DNA of 64,000 nt. Origin: Scatomorpha merdavium. Lineage in GTDB: Bacteria > Bacillota > Clostridia > Oscillospirales > Oscillospiraceae. The stretch covers positions 1 through 64,000 of the forward strand of contig DVIJ01000004.1 of the NCBI GenBank assembly GCA_018711415.1, read 5' to 3'. Under the pieces are notes generated by a model, which was not told the origin of the DNA, ran no database searches, and saw only the letters and a list, made by a program, of their open reading frames with translations. A program made the translations under genes and the position numbers. This document shows, piece after piece, positions 25,401-33,466 of this stretch; the first letter of the stretch is position 1; each line of letters opens with the position of its first letter.

Positions 25401-28400
25401 CCCGGGGCGAGGTCCCGCGGCGGCACTGGCGGCGGCTCTCCCGCGCCCTGGTCTCCAAGGACGGCTACAGGGGCATGGCCAGCTGGACGGGGACGATGTT
25501 CGAATACCTCATGCCGGAGCTCTTTCTCCCGCTGTGCCGGGAGAGCCTGCTCTGGGAGAGCGCGCGCTTTTGCCTCTACGTCCAGCGGCACGACATGCCG
25601 GACGGCCAGCCCTGGGGCCAGTCGGAGAGCGCCTTCTACTCGCTGGACCCGGCGCTCAGCTACCGCTACAAGGCCCACGGCTGCGCCGCCCTGGCGCTCC
25701 GGCGCGGCATGGGCGCGGAGAGGGTGGTCTCGCCCTATTCGAGCTTTCTGGCGCTGGCGGTGGAGCCGCGCGCGGCCGTGCGGAACCTGAGAAGGCTCTG
25801 CGCCCTCGGCTTCACGGGCCGCTTCGGGCTCTGGGAGGCCGTGGACTACACTCCCTCGCGCAGCTCGGGCCGCGGCGGTGAGAGCGTGCGCTGCGTCATG
25901 GCGCATCACCTGGGCATGAGCCTCGCCGCGATAGACAACTGCCTCATGGACGACATCTTCTGCCGCCGCTTCATGGCGGACCCGGCCATGAGCGCGCACC
26001 GCTGCCTGCTGGAGGAGCGCCTGCCCATAGGCGCGGTGACGCTCCGGCGCCGCGGCGGCGAGATACCCGAAAAACCGCAGCGGGCTCCCGGCCCCGGCTG
26101 GGAGCTGGGCGGAGCCTGCCCGGACGCCGCCTATCCCCGCTGCTACCCCGTGTCGAACGGGGTCTATCACCTCATGCTGACCTCGAGCGGCCTGGCCTCG
26201 GCCTGCGCCGGAGGCATCAGCCTATACCGCGGCCCGGACTCGCCGCTCGGCGGCCCGGCGGGCCTGCGCATATTTTTCGAAACGCCCGAGGGCAGGACTG
26301 ACCTGCTGCCCCTGCCGGGCGCACAGGGCGGACTGCGCTTCAGGCACCAGTTCCGCGGCGGCGCGCTCAGCTTTGAGGGCGAGAGCGACAGGCTGCGCAG
26401 TCTCTGCTCCGCGGCCGTCTCCGCGCGGGACATGTGCGAGGTCCGCTTCGTCGAGCTAACTTCGCCCAGGGCGCTGGAGGGCAAACTCTGCCTGGAGTTC
26501 GAGCCCGTGCTCGCCCGCTCGCGGGACAGGGAGGGCCACCCCGCCTTCTGGCGGCTGGGCCTGCACGCCTCCGTGCGCGAGGGCGCTCTGCTCATACGGC
26601 GTCTGCCCCGGGGCGAGCTGGCCGAGTGCTGGCTCTGTCTGAGGTCGGACCGCCCGCTCGAGCTTCGCGCGGACGCGCTGGGCGAGCCGCTCGGCTGGCT
26701 GTCGCACCCCTGGGTGCGCGCCGTCACCCCGGCCTTTGCGCCCATGTCCGGGCGCTTTGCCGCGCGCTTCGCCCTGGCCTTCGGCCCCACGGCGGATGCG
26801 GCCTTCGCCGCAGCGGCCCGAGGCCTTTCCGCAGCGGCCCAGGACTTTGCAGACCTGCTCTCCGCCCGCGCCGCGCTTGGCGGCATGGGCGCGCGGGACC
26901 TGGCCGCCGCCCTGGATATGGCCCCGGCCCTGGTCTTTCCGCGCTACCCCGCCGGCGGCGCGCCCAGGGACGCGCTCTGGCGCATCGGCGTCTCCGGGGA
27001 CGAACCCGTGGTCTGCGCCGAGCTGGACGACGTGAGCCGCCTGCGCGCGGCGCGCGACCTCATACGCAGGCACGAGCTGCTGCGCGTCTGCGGCGTGAAG
27101 AGCGACCTTGTCTTTCTCACCCGCGAGGGCGGGGACTACCTGCGCCGCCTCTCCCGCTCCGTGACCGAGCTGCTGCAGAAGGAGGGGCTTGAGGCCCTGG
27201 CAGGCGCGCCCGGCGGCGTCTATACGGCGGAGCGCACCGGAGCGGAGGACATCCTGGCCAGCTCGGCGCTGGTCGTGGACCTCGCCCGGCCCGAGCTCAC
27301 GGAGCCCGAGCCGCCGGAGACCCCGCGCCCGCCCCTGCCGGAGCCGAGGCGCGGCGGCGCCGTGCCTTACCGCTGGCTCGAGGGCGGGACCTTCGAGTTC
27401 GACGCGCGGCGCGGCCTGCCCGTCCGGGCCTGGACCCTCCCGCTGACCGACGGAGACTTCGGCTGTCTTGCGGCGGACTGCGGTCCCGCGGGGATGTGGT
27501 ATAAGAACGCCCGCGAGCTGCGCGTGGACCGCTGCCTGGACGGGGACCTTGCCGCCTCGGGCAGCGAGACGCTCCGCTGCGGCGGGGAGAGCCTTTTCGC
27601 CGGGGCCGTAGTGCGCTTCGGCTTCGGCTGGGCTCAGTGGGAAAAGGGCCGCAGCCGCGTCACGCTCTTCGTCCCGAAGGGCGCGGGGGCGCGGATAATG
27701 ATAATAGAGGGCGCGGCCGGGGAGCTCGAGTGGACGTTCCGCCCCAGTCTGGCCTATGAGGAGCGGGACGCGGCCTTCGTCCGCACTCGGGCGGAGGAAA
27801 ACTTGCTGCTGGCCGAAAACAGGCGCGGCGGGGCGCCGGAGCTGTGCTTCCGGGCGGGCTTTTCCTGCCCGGCGGAGCTGGCCGCCGAGGAGGCGGGCAG
27901 GCCGGTGTTTTCGGCGCGTCTGCCGGGCGGCGGGACGCGGGTCATAGTCTGCGGCTTTCTGGAGTCGGAGGAGCTCTCGCGTCTTGCGGAACCGGAGCGC
28001 GCCCTGGCCCTGCTGGAGGAGACGCGTCGCTTCTGGGCCGGGACCGTGGGCCGGCTGAGGATAAAAACGCCCCTGCCGGAGCTGGACGCCTATATGAACG
28101 GCTGGGCGCTCTACCAGGCCCTGGCCTGCCGGCTCATGGCGCGCACCTCGATATACCAGAGCGGCGGGGCCTACGGTTTCCGGGACCAGCTGCAGGACGC
28201 GGCGAATCTTCTGCTCATGGCCCCGGAGCTGGCGCGGGAGCGCATCCTCTCCGCCTGCGCGCACCAGTACAGGGAAGGCGACGTCATGCACTGGTGGCAC
28301 GAGGGCGAGCCCGACCGGGGCGTGAGGACCCGCTGCTCGGACGACCTCATCTGGCTGCCCTGGGCCGTCTGCGAATACCTGGACGCGACGGGAGACGATT

Positions 28401-29389
28401 CGCTCCTGAACGAGAGCCGGCCCTGGCTGGACTCGGAGCCCCTGGCCCCCACCGAGCCGAGCCGCTACGAGCCCGCGCGGTACGACGGGACGGAGGCGAC
28501 GGTGCTGGAGCACGCGGCGCTGGCGCTGCGGCTGGTCATCCGCCGCGGCGTGGGCGAGCACGGCCTTCCGCTCATGCTGGCGGGGGACTGGAACGACGGC
28601 ATGGACACGGTCGGGATAGAGGGCCGGGGCGAGAGCGTGTGGCTGGCCTGGTTCTTCGCGCATACGGCGCGGCGCTTTGCAGCCGTGCTGGACCGCCAGG
28701 GCGACAGGCACGGCGCAGCGGCTCTGCTGTCCGCGGCCTCGCGGATGGGCCGCGCGGCGGACAGGGCCTGGGACGGGGCCTGGTATCTGCGCGGCTGGTT
28801 CGACTCCGGCGCGCCCCTGGGCTCCGCGAAGGGCCGGGGCTGCCGGATAGACTCCCTGGCCCAGAGCTGGGCCGCCATGTGCGCAGAGGCCTCGCCCGAG
28901 CGGGTGCAAAAGGCCCTGGATTCCGCGCTGGAGCGCCTGTTCGACAGGGAGACAGGCCTTGTGAAGCTCTTCGACCCGCCCTTCGGCGATGGCGCTGAGC
29001 GCGCGGGCTATATCTCGAGCTACGGCCCGGGCTTCCGCGAAAACGGCGGACAGTATACCCACGGCGCGATCTGGCTGGCCATGGCCTGCCTGAGGACGGG
29101 CCGGAGGGAGGAGGGCCTGGCTCTGCTGCGGGCGCTCCTGCCCGGGCGCTCTGTGGGATATGGGGCGGAGCCCTTCGTCCTGGCTGCGGACGTCTATTCC
29201 AACCCGGACAGGCTAGGCCAGGCGGGCTGGAGCTGGTATACGGGCTCGGCGGGCTGGTATTTCCGCGTGGTGACGCGGGAGCTGCTGGGCCTCTCCATCC
29301 GGGACGGGAAGCTGTACGCCGAACCCCGCGTGCCGGAGGGCTGGGGCTTTAAGGCGGGCCTGGAGGGCGCGGGCGAGGTCTCGGGCTGA
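22472..29389 (+). CDS. Cyclic beta-1,2-glucan synthase-like protein (GT84-glycoamylase-like-GH94)
   Basis: A 2305-aa membrane glucan synthase. Order: N-terminal cytoplasmic region (1-235); membrane pair (about 237-280); GT84 glycosyltransferase with YILTLDADTRLLPGAARELI near 432, LSHDAVEGAILRGGYMSDTEL near 550 and HRWVRGDWQN near 584; more membrane helices (about 610-770); glycoamylase-like domain (780-1160) with NYLPPDNWQEQPP and SSPTNIGL; then GH94-type beta-sandwich and barrel repeats, with YGFRDQLQDAANLLL and the catalytic-type AGDWNDGMD (Asp2042) near the end. Family members polymerise UDP-glucose and cyclise it. The start ATG at 22472 is preceded by AGGGTGA. The C-terminus stops soon after the VPEGWGFK segment, shorter than expected. 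Confidence 0.9.
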   Translation: MAENTGRALSRGLLRCLASISREHARLSRSPAPAPGAEWLLDNWYLIEREGRLAASELRRAGRLRGCAEGGALIACLCRRLVRDCGGEVTEERASRFLSEAQAETPLRMRELGLFAPCLRLALVEDIAASLSGGPDPEPLSACINSLRLFATLDLTQLLEGADLVEAALRRDPAGVYPQMDERSRAYYRERLRLLAKKRGVDEHELAAELIERSGESGHVGALLLPEPRSGRGYALAQLLPALILSAGLAVYFRSLPLFFPALAALWELSKAVCDFVLLRVLPPRLIPRLELAGGVPDEGRCICVVSSLLSGEDSGPELARRLEEFSLASRDCGGNLAFGLLADLPEAKAPELPSDAGAKRAAALAVEALNKKYGGGFYLFCRERKPRGRDRLWSGFERKRGALLDLARLLCEGSGGLEVLAGDAEALAGTRYILTLDADTRLLPGAARELIGAMLHPMNRPVFDPGRRAVVSGHGLIHPRMDVELPSAVRTPFSRIMAGAGGTDPYGAACGEVWQDLTGRGGFAGKGILDAEALLVGCSGLPENRILSHDAVEGAILRGGYMSDTELTDGFPARPGAYFRRLHRWVRGDWQNLGFIFGRGRELAFADRWKLMDSLRRSLHPVFCFGALLWASFSGSAASLCAGLLALFSLCTGLLPALGSALLRRDRERLRSATPHGFSGRLLQVLLRLVLLPWEALCCLSAALTALWRMGISKRNLLAWQTAAQSEGRARKVLEGWPPVLCGALLLALAPLPLGRALGLFWLVSGLAAPALGRETKLAPPLAEADRRFLLGEAEKIWAYFAEFCTAEDNYLPPDNWQEQPPTGLAHRSSPTNIGLALISALAAADLGLCSVPELGEFAERLLASCERMPKWRGHLYNWYDTRTLRPLEPRYVSTVDSGNLAACLGAARRGLTDYGRADLAARAEALYQAMDFRPLYDPGRRLFRIGWDESAGKLSEGLYDLLSSEARLTGYLCVARGEVPRRHWRRLSRALVSKDGYRGMASWTGTMFEYLMPELFLPLCRESLLWESARFCLYVQRHDMPDGQPWGQSESAFYSLDPALSYRYKAHGCAALALRRGMGAERVVSPYSSFLALAVEPRAAVRNLRRLCALGFTGRFGLWEAVDYTPSRSSGRGGESVRCVMAHHLGMSLAAIDNCLMDDIFCRRFMADPAMSAHRCLLEERLPIGAVTLRRRGGEIPEKPQRAPGPGWELGGACPDAAYPRCYPVSNGVYHLMLTSSGLASACAGGISLYRGPDSPLGGPAGLRIFFETPEGRTDLLPLPGAQGGLRFRHQFRGGALSFEGESDRLRSLCSAAVSARDMCEVRFVELTSPRALEGKLCLEFEPVLARSRDREGHPAFWRLGLHASVREGALLIRRLPRGELAECWLCLRSDRPLELRADALGEPLGWLSHPWVRAVTPAFAPMSGRFAARFALAFGPTADAAFAAAARGLSAAAQDFADLLSARAALGGMGARDLAAALDMAPALVFPRYPAGGAPRDALWRIGVSGDEPVVCAELDDVSRLRAARDLIRRHELLRVCGVKSDLVFLTREGGDYLRRLSRSVTELLQKEGLEALAGAPGGVYTAERTGAEDILASSALVVDLARPELTEPEPPETPRPPLPEPRRGGAVPYRWLEGGTFEFDARRGLPVRAWTLPLTDGDFGCLAADCGPAGMWYKNARELRVDRCLDGDLAASGSETLRCGGESLFAGAVVRFGFGWAQWEKGRSRVTLFVPKGAGARIMIIEGAAGELEWTFRPSLAYEERDAAFVRTRAEENLLLAENRRGGAPELCFRAGFSCPAELAAEEAGRPVFSARLPGGGTRVIVCGFLESEELSRLAEPERALALLEETRRFWAGTVGRLRIKTPLPELDAYMNGWALYQALACRLMARTSIYQSGGAYGFRDQLQDAANLLLMAPELARERILSACAHQYREGDVMHWWHEGEPDRGVRTRCSDDLIWLPWAVCEYLDATGDDSLLNESRPWLDSEPLAPTEPSRYEPARYDGTEATVLEHAALALRLVIRRGVGEHGLPLMLAGDWNDGMDTVGIEGRGESVWLAWFFAHTARRFAAVLDRQGDRHGAAALLSAASRMGRAADRAWDGAWYLRGWFDSGAPLGSAKGRGCRIDSLAQSWAAMCAEASPERVQKALDSALERLFDRETGLVKLFDPPFGDGAERAGYISSYGPGFRENGGQYTHGAIWLAMACLRTGRREEGLALLRALLPGRSVGYGAEPFVLAADVYSNPDRLGQAGWSWYTGSAGWYFRVVTRELLGLSIRDGKLYAEPRVPEGWGFKAGLEGAGEVSG

Positions 29390-29450
29390 GGCTCGTTCAC
29401 AAATAATTTACCTCCGGCGGGAGAAATTGTATGGCAAGGCCCGCATTGTG

Positions 29451-29459
29451 TGCTATAAT
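29451..29459 (+). promoter_or_regulatory. Extended -10 promoter of yfmF-yfmH
   Basis: TGCTATAAT, a consensus extended -10, is at 29451-29459 with no good -35. Transcription would begin near 29466, so the upstream ATG at 29465 cannot be the yfmF start. Confidence 0.65.
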
Positions 29460-29491
29460 AGCGGATGATCAAAAGACGGGAGGTGCGCCGG

Positions 29492-30796
29492 ATGGAGTTT
29501 CGGCGGGAGGAGATCTTACCGGGCGTGTTCTTGACCGCCCTCAGAACAGATAAGTTCAAGACCGCCGTGCTGAGCCTGAGCCTGCTGGCCCAGCTCGACG
29601 CGGAAACGGCTTCCATGAACGCGCTCATACCGAGCGTCCTGCGCCGCGGCACGGTGCGCTGCCCGGATATGGACAGCCTCGCCGCCTATATGGACGGGCT
29701 CTATGGCCTGCGTGCGGAGCCCGTGGTCCGCTGCATAGGCGAGATACAGGCCCCCGGCTTTGTGGCGAGCTTCCCGGAGGACAGGTTCCTGCCCCGGGGC
29801 GAGCGCCTGCTCGAGCGGGCGGCGGGGCTTTTGGGCGAGCTGCTGCTCAGCCCCAACACCCGCGGCGGGCTGTTCCTGCCGGAATATGTCGAGCGCGAGC
29901 GCGCCAGGCTGGCCGAGCGCATCCGCGCCAAGCGGAACAATAAAGACTCTTACGCCGTCCTCCGCCTCGTGGAGGAGATGTGCGCCTACGAGCCCGTCGC
30001 GGTGGGCTCGCTGGGCTCCGAGTCCGGCGCGGAGGGCGTGGGCTACGTCGCGCTCTCCAAGCACTACAGGCAGCTCATATCCACCTCGCCCATAGAACTC
30101 TTCTACTGCGGCGCCTCGGGCTGGGACGAGATCCGCTCCGCCTTTTCGGAGGCCCTGGCCCAGCTGCCCCGGGGCGAGATCTGCTTGGACATGGGGACGG
30201 ATATCCGCATGAACTCCGTGGAGGAAAAGCCCCGCGTTTTCCGCGAGAGCGCGGACCTCAGCCAGGGCAAGCTGGCCCTGGGCTGGCGCATAGGCGAGTG
30301 GATGGAAAACCCGGACCAGGCCGCGCTCACCGTTTTTAACAGCGTTTTCGGCGGCTCGGCTAGCTCCAAGCTCTTTGCGAACGTGCGCGAAAAGCTCTCG
30401 CTCTGCTACTACGCCTCCTCCGGCACGGACATCTATAAGGGCCTGCTGCTCGTGGCCAGCGCCGTCAACTTTGAAAATTTCGGCCCCGCGCGGGACGAGA
30501 TCCTCGCCCAGCTGGAGGCCATGCGCCGCGGCGAGATAACGCCCGAGGAGCTGGAGAGCTCGCGGCTGGGCTGCTCGGCCCTGCTGCGAGTCGTGGAGGA
30601 CGACCCTCTCGCGCTCGAAGGCTACTGGCTTCCCGCGAACGTCTCCGGCTCGGAGCTGAGCCCGGCGGAGCTGGCCGCCTCCTGCGAACTCGTCACGGCC
30701 GAGGAACTCGCAGAGATCGCACGCAGCTGCGAGCTGGACGCCGAATTTTATCTCTGCGGAAGGGAGGGCGGCGAGGATGCTGCTCAAGCGGACTGA
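29492..30796 (+). CDS. yfmF: EF-P 5-aminopentanol modification-associated protein YfmF (M16-like)
   Basis: A 434-aa M16 metallopeptidase-fold protein without the zinc-binding HxxEH motif. Opening EFRREEILPGVFLTALRTDK and ERERARLAERIRAKRNNKDSY fit the family, and FGGSASSKLFANVREKLSL is the conserved C-terminal M16 segment. The start ATG at 29492 has GGGAGGT 7 bases upstream and lies downstream of the predicted transcription start. It overlaps yfmH by 20 bases. In Bacillus subtilis homologues are linked to EF-P 5-aminopentanolylation; a proteolytic role is not shown. Confidence 0.88.
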   Translation: MEFRREEILPGVFLTALRTDKFKTAVLSLSLLAQLDAETASMNALIPSVLRRGTVRCPDMDSLAAYMDGLYGLRAEPVVRCIGEIQAPGFVASFPEDRFLPRGERLLERAAGLLGELLLSPNTRGGLFLPEYVERERARLAERIRAKRNNKDSYAVLRLVEEMCAYEPVAVGSLGSESGAEGVGYVALSKHYRQLISTSPIELFYCGASGWDEIRSAFSEALAQLPRGEICLDMGTDIRMNSVEEKPRVFRESADLSQGKLALGWRIGEWMENPDQAALTVFNSVFGGSASSKLFANVREKLSLCYYASSGTDIYKGLLLVASAVNFENFGPARDEILAQLEAMRRGEITPEELESSRLGCSALLRVVEDDPLALEGYWLPANVSGSELSPAELAASCELVTAEELAEIARSCELDAEFYLCGREGGEDAAQAD

Positions 30797-32060
30797 TCAC
30801 CCCGCCATCGGCGAGACGAGCTATACCGGCGCTCTCGCCAACGGCCTGCGCGTCACCGTCATACCCAGGCCGGGCTTTTTGAAAAAATACGCCTGCTTCG
30901 CCGCGAACTACGGCGGAGTCATGCGGGACTTCAGCGTCGCCGGGCAGAGTGTGGAAACGCCCGAGGGCGTGGCGCATTTTCTGGAGCACAAGATGTTCGA
31001 TATGCCCTGGGGCAACGCGCTCGCCGTCCTCTCCTCCCGCGGCGCCAACCCCAACGCCTACACCTCGGACTTCATCACGGCCTACCACTTCGAGTGTACC
31101 GAGAACTTCTACCAGAACCTCGACACGCTCCTGGAGTTCGTCTCCACCCCCTACTTCACCGCCGAGAGCGTGAAGAAGGAACAGGGCATCATCGGCGAGG
31201 AGATAGGCATGACGGAAAACGACCCCGGCCATGCCGTCTACTACGGGCTCATGCGCTGCCTCTATGAGCGCTGCCGCGTGCGGGACAGCATCGTCGGCAC
31301 GGTGGAGAGCATTGCGGAGATAACCCCGGAGATCCTGGAGACCTGCCACCGCGCCTTTTACGCGCCCTCGAACATGCAGCTTTGCGTCATAGGCGACGTG
31401 GAGCCGGAGCGCGTGACGGAGGCGGCGGAACGCATACTGCCCGGGGAGCTCTCCCCCGCGCCGGAGCCGGATTTCGGCGCGCCCGAGGGTCCGGAGCCCT
31501 TTGAGCGGCGTTTTTCGCGGGAGATGGACGTCTCCGCGCCGCAGTTCATGTTCGGCGCCAAGCTGCCGGCGGACTGCGCCGGGGGCGAGCTGCTGCGCCG
31601 CAGGCTGACCGGCTCGCTGGCGCTGCGCTGCCTTGCCGGGACCTCCTCCCCGCTCTACACCTCCCTCTATGCCGAGGGCGCGATACGCAGTCTCTGGTAC
31701 GAGCTGGACTGGGGACCCTGCGCCTCCTACGCCGTCCTGGGCGGGGAGAGCCGGGAACCCGAGCAGGTGCTCGAGCGCTTCGCCGCGGCCGCAGGCAAGG
31801 CCGCAGCGGAGGGCCTGGACGCAGCCGCCTTCGAGCGCTGCCGCAGGGCCGAATACGGCTCGCGCATCCGGGCGCTGGAACGCCCCGCCTCCCTGGCCGA
31901 CACGCTCGTCAGGAGCGGCTTTGCCGGCTTCGACTGCCTGCGCGCCTTCGAGCTGCTGCCCGAAATACGCGCGGAGGACTGCGCCGCCTTCATCAAAGAA
32001 TACCTCGCCCCGGACCGGCTCGCGCTCTCAGTAGTCAGGCCCGGACCTCGAAAGGACTGA
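30777..32060 (+). CDS. yfmH: EF-P 5-aminopentanol modification-associated protein YfmH (M16 peptidase)
   Basis: A 427-aa M16-family partner of YfmF. It has the inverted zinc motif HFLEH at 67-71 (VAHFLEHKMF) and the downstream glutamate region KKEQGIIGEEIGM, so unlike YfmF it should bind zinc. NPNAYTSDFITAYHFECT is also conserved. The gene overlaps yfmF by 20 bases and is followed 5 bases later by lgt. The M16 active/inactive pair suggests a heterodimer by analogy with other M16 proteases; this is inference. Confidence 0.92.
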   Translation: MLLKRTDHPAIGETSYTGALANGLRVTVIPRPGFLKKYACFAANYGGVMRDFSVAGQSVETPEGVAHFLEHKMFDMPWGNALAVLSSRGANPNAYTSDFITAYHFECTENFYQNLDTLLEFVSTPYFTAESVKKEQGIIGEEIGMTENDPGHAVYYGLMRCLYERCRVRDSIVGTVESIAEITPEILETCHRAFYAPSNMQLCVIGDVEPERVTEAAERILPGELSPAPEPDFGAPEGPEPFERRFSREMDVSAPQFMFGAKLPADCAGGELLRRRLTGSLALRCLAGTSSPLYTSLYAEGAIRSLWYELDWGPCASYAVLGGESREPEQVLERFAAAAGKAAAEGLDAAAFERCRRAEYGSRIRALERPASLADTLVRSGFAGFDCLRAFELLPEIRAEDCAAFIKEYLAPDRLALSVVRPGPRKD

Positions 32061-32065
32061 TCCCC

Positions 32066-32989
32066 TTGCCAACTATGCTGAGAGACGCCGCCATCAGCTT
32101 CCCCATGCTCGGCGGCCTCACACTGGACTTCCCCGCGAGCTTCGAGCTCTTCGGCCACACCTTCTACCTCTACGGCGTCGTCATGGCCATCGCCTTCATC
32201 GCCGCCGTGTTCTACGCCTCAAAGCGCGCCCCGCGCGTCGGCATCAAGGGCGACGATATCTTCGGGCTCGTCCTCTGGGTGCTGCCCATCGCCATCGTCG
32301 GCTGCCGCATCTACTACGTCATCGCCGAGTGGGACAGGTATAAGGACAACTTCTGGGACGTTTTCAAGATCTGGGAGGGCGGCATCGCCATGTACGGCGG
32401 GACCATCGCCGGCGTCCTCACCGTCATCGTCTGGAGCCGGGCGAAGAAGATCCGCTTCGGCGCAACGCTGGACGTCGCCTCCTCCGGCCTTATCCTGGGC
32501 CAGGTCATAGGCCGCTGGGCAAACTTCGTGAACCGCGAGGCCTTCGGCCGCGAGACGGATATCTTCTGCCGCATGGAGCTCACAACACCGGACGGCACGA
32601 CCTACAGCGTCCACCCCACCTTCCTCTACGAGAGCCTGTGGAACCTCGTCGGCTTCATCATCATAGACCGCTACTGGTACCGGAAGGACCACCGGAGGTA
32701 TGACGGGCAGATCTTCATCTTCTATGTGTTCTGGTACGGCGCGGGCAGGGCCTGGGTGGAGGGCCTGCGGACGGACAGCCTCTATATCCCCGGAACGAAC
32801 ATACGCACTTCCCAGCTTTTAGCAGCGGCATCCGCGCTTGCGGCGCTGCTCATCCTGCTGGTGAACATAAAGCGGCCGCACAGGCCGACCTACGCCGCCG
32901 AGCTGGCGGCGCAGTCGGCGCAGGCCGTTGAAAGCACCGAAGAAACCACTGAGAAATCGGAAAAAACGGAGGAAAAGAACGATGTCTGA
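32066..32989 (+). CDS. lgt: Prolipoprotein diacylglyceryl transferase
   Basis: Transfers diacylglycerol from phosphatidylglycerol to the lipobox cysteine of prolipoproteins, including the SGNH and BMP lipoproteins of this window. The 307-aa protein has about seven membrane helices, the segment IWEGGIAMYGGTIAG and the signature GRWANFVNREAFGRET. The TTG at 32066 is preferred because AAAGGA lies 9 bases before it; ATG at 32075 is the alternative. The C-terminal tail (TEETTEKSEKTEEK) is a charged extension beyond the family core. It overlaps the next gene by 8 bases. Confidence 0.95.
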   Translation: MPTMLRDAAISFPMLGGLTLDFPASFELFGHTFYLYGVVMAIAFIAAVFYASKRAPRVGIKGDDIFGLVLWVLPIAIVGCRIYYVIAEWDRYKDNFWDVFKIWEGGIAMYGGTIAGVLTVIVWSRAKKIRFGATLDVASSGLILGQVIGRWANFVNREAFGRETDIFCRMELTTPDGTTYSVHPTFLYESLWNLVGFIIIDRYWYRKDHRRYDGQIFIFYVFWYGAGRAWVEGLRTDSLYIPGTNIRTSQLLAAASALAALLILLVNIKRPHRPTYAAELAAQSAQAVESTEETTEKSEKTEEKNDV

Positions 32990-33428
32990 TTACAGCGAAC
33001 TCATAAGGTCCCTCAAGGCCGCTGCGGGCGGCTTTGCGGACATAGCAAAGGACCTGGCCGGAGCCGCCGGAGACAAGGCGCGCGACCTGGCCGGCGGCGC
33101 GGGCGAAAAGGCCAAGGCCCTGGCCAAACTCGCCAAGCTAACGATGGAACTCAGCGCCGAGCGCGACAGCCTCAAAGACGCCTACGCCGAGGTCGGCAAG
33201 CTCTATTTTGAGACCGCCGACAAGACCGCCCCGGGCGAGATGTACGTCCGCGCGTTCGACAGGGTCATGCTCTCCCTCGCCGCGATAGAGCGGATGGAGA
33301 CCGAGCTTGCGGAGCTGCGCGCCTGCCTGAACGAGCCCGCCGCCGAGGACGCGGACTTCGAGGAGGTCGTCAGCGCCGCCGAGGAGGGCATAGAGGTCGA
33401 AATAACCGAGGACGAAAAGTCCGAATAA
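32982..33428 (+). CDS. Hypothetical alanine-rich helical protein downstream of lgt
   Basis: Not recognised. The 148-aa product starts at ATG 32982, 9 bases after GGAGG, overlapping the lgt stop by 8 bases. Residues 10-55 form amphipathic repeats (AGAAGDKARDLAGGAGEKAK) like those of stress-type helical proteins; residues 60-115 are predicted helix (ELSAERDSLKDAYAEVGKLY); the tail is acidic (EEGIEVEITEDEKSE). No membrane segment, signal or cysteine pair is seen. A terminator follows directly. Confidence 0.75.
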   Translation: MSDYSELIRSLKAAAGGFADIAKDLAGAAGDKARDLAGGAGEKAKALAKLAKLTMELSAERDSLKDAYAEVGKLYFETADKTAPGEMYVRAFDRVMLSLAAIERMETELAELRACLNEPAAEDADFEEVVSAAEEGIEVEITEDEKSE

Positions 33429-33433
33429 AAACC

Positions 33434-33466
33434 AGCGAGGGGGCCTGCGGCCCCCTCGCTTAAATT
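33434..33466. terminator. Bidirectional terminator between convergent genes
   Basis: A 12-bp stem AGCGAGGGGGCC with loop TGC lies at 33434-33460. The plus strand continues TAAATTT; the minus strand continues GGTTTTTATT, a better T-run. It ends the lgt operon and the SSB-like gene. Confidence 0.82.

Noticed and set aside
26456..29062. 868-codon open frame on the minus strand inside the glucan synthase
   Set aside because: A shadow frame: low-complexity His/Arg/Gly/Ala composition, no start signal, and the sense strand has clear GH94 motifs.
29465..29491. Upstream ATG for yfmF
   Set aside because: It lies at or before the predicted transcription start and has no ribosome-binding site; GGGAGGT favours ATG 29492.
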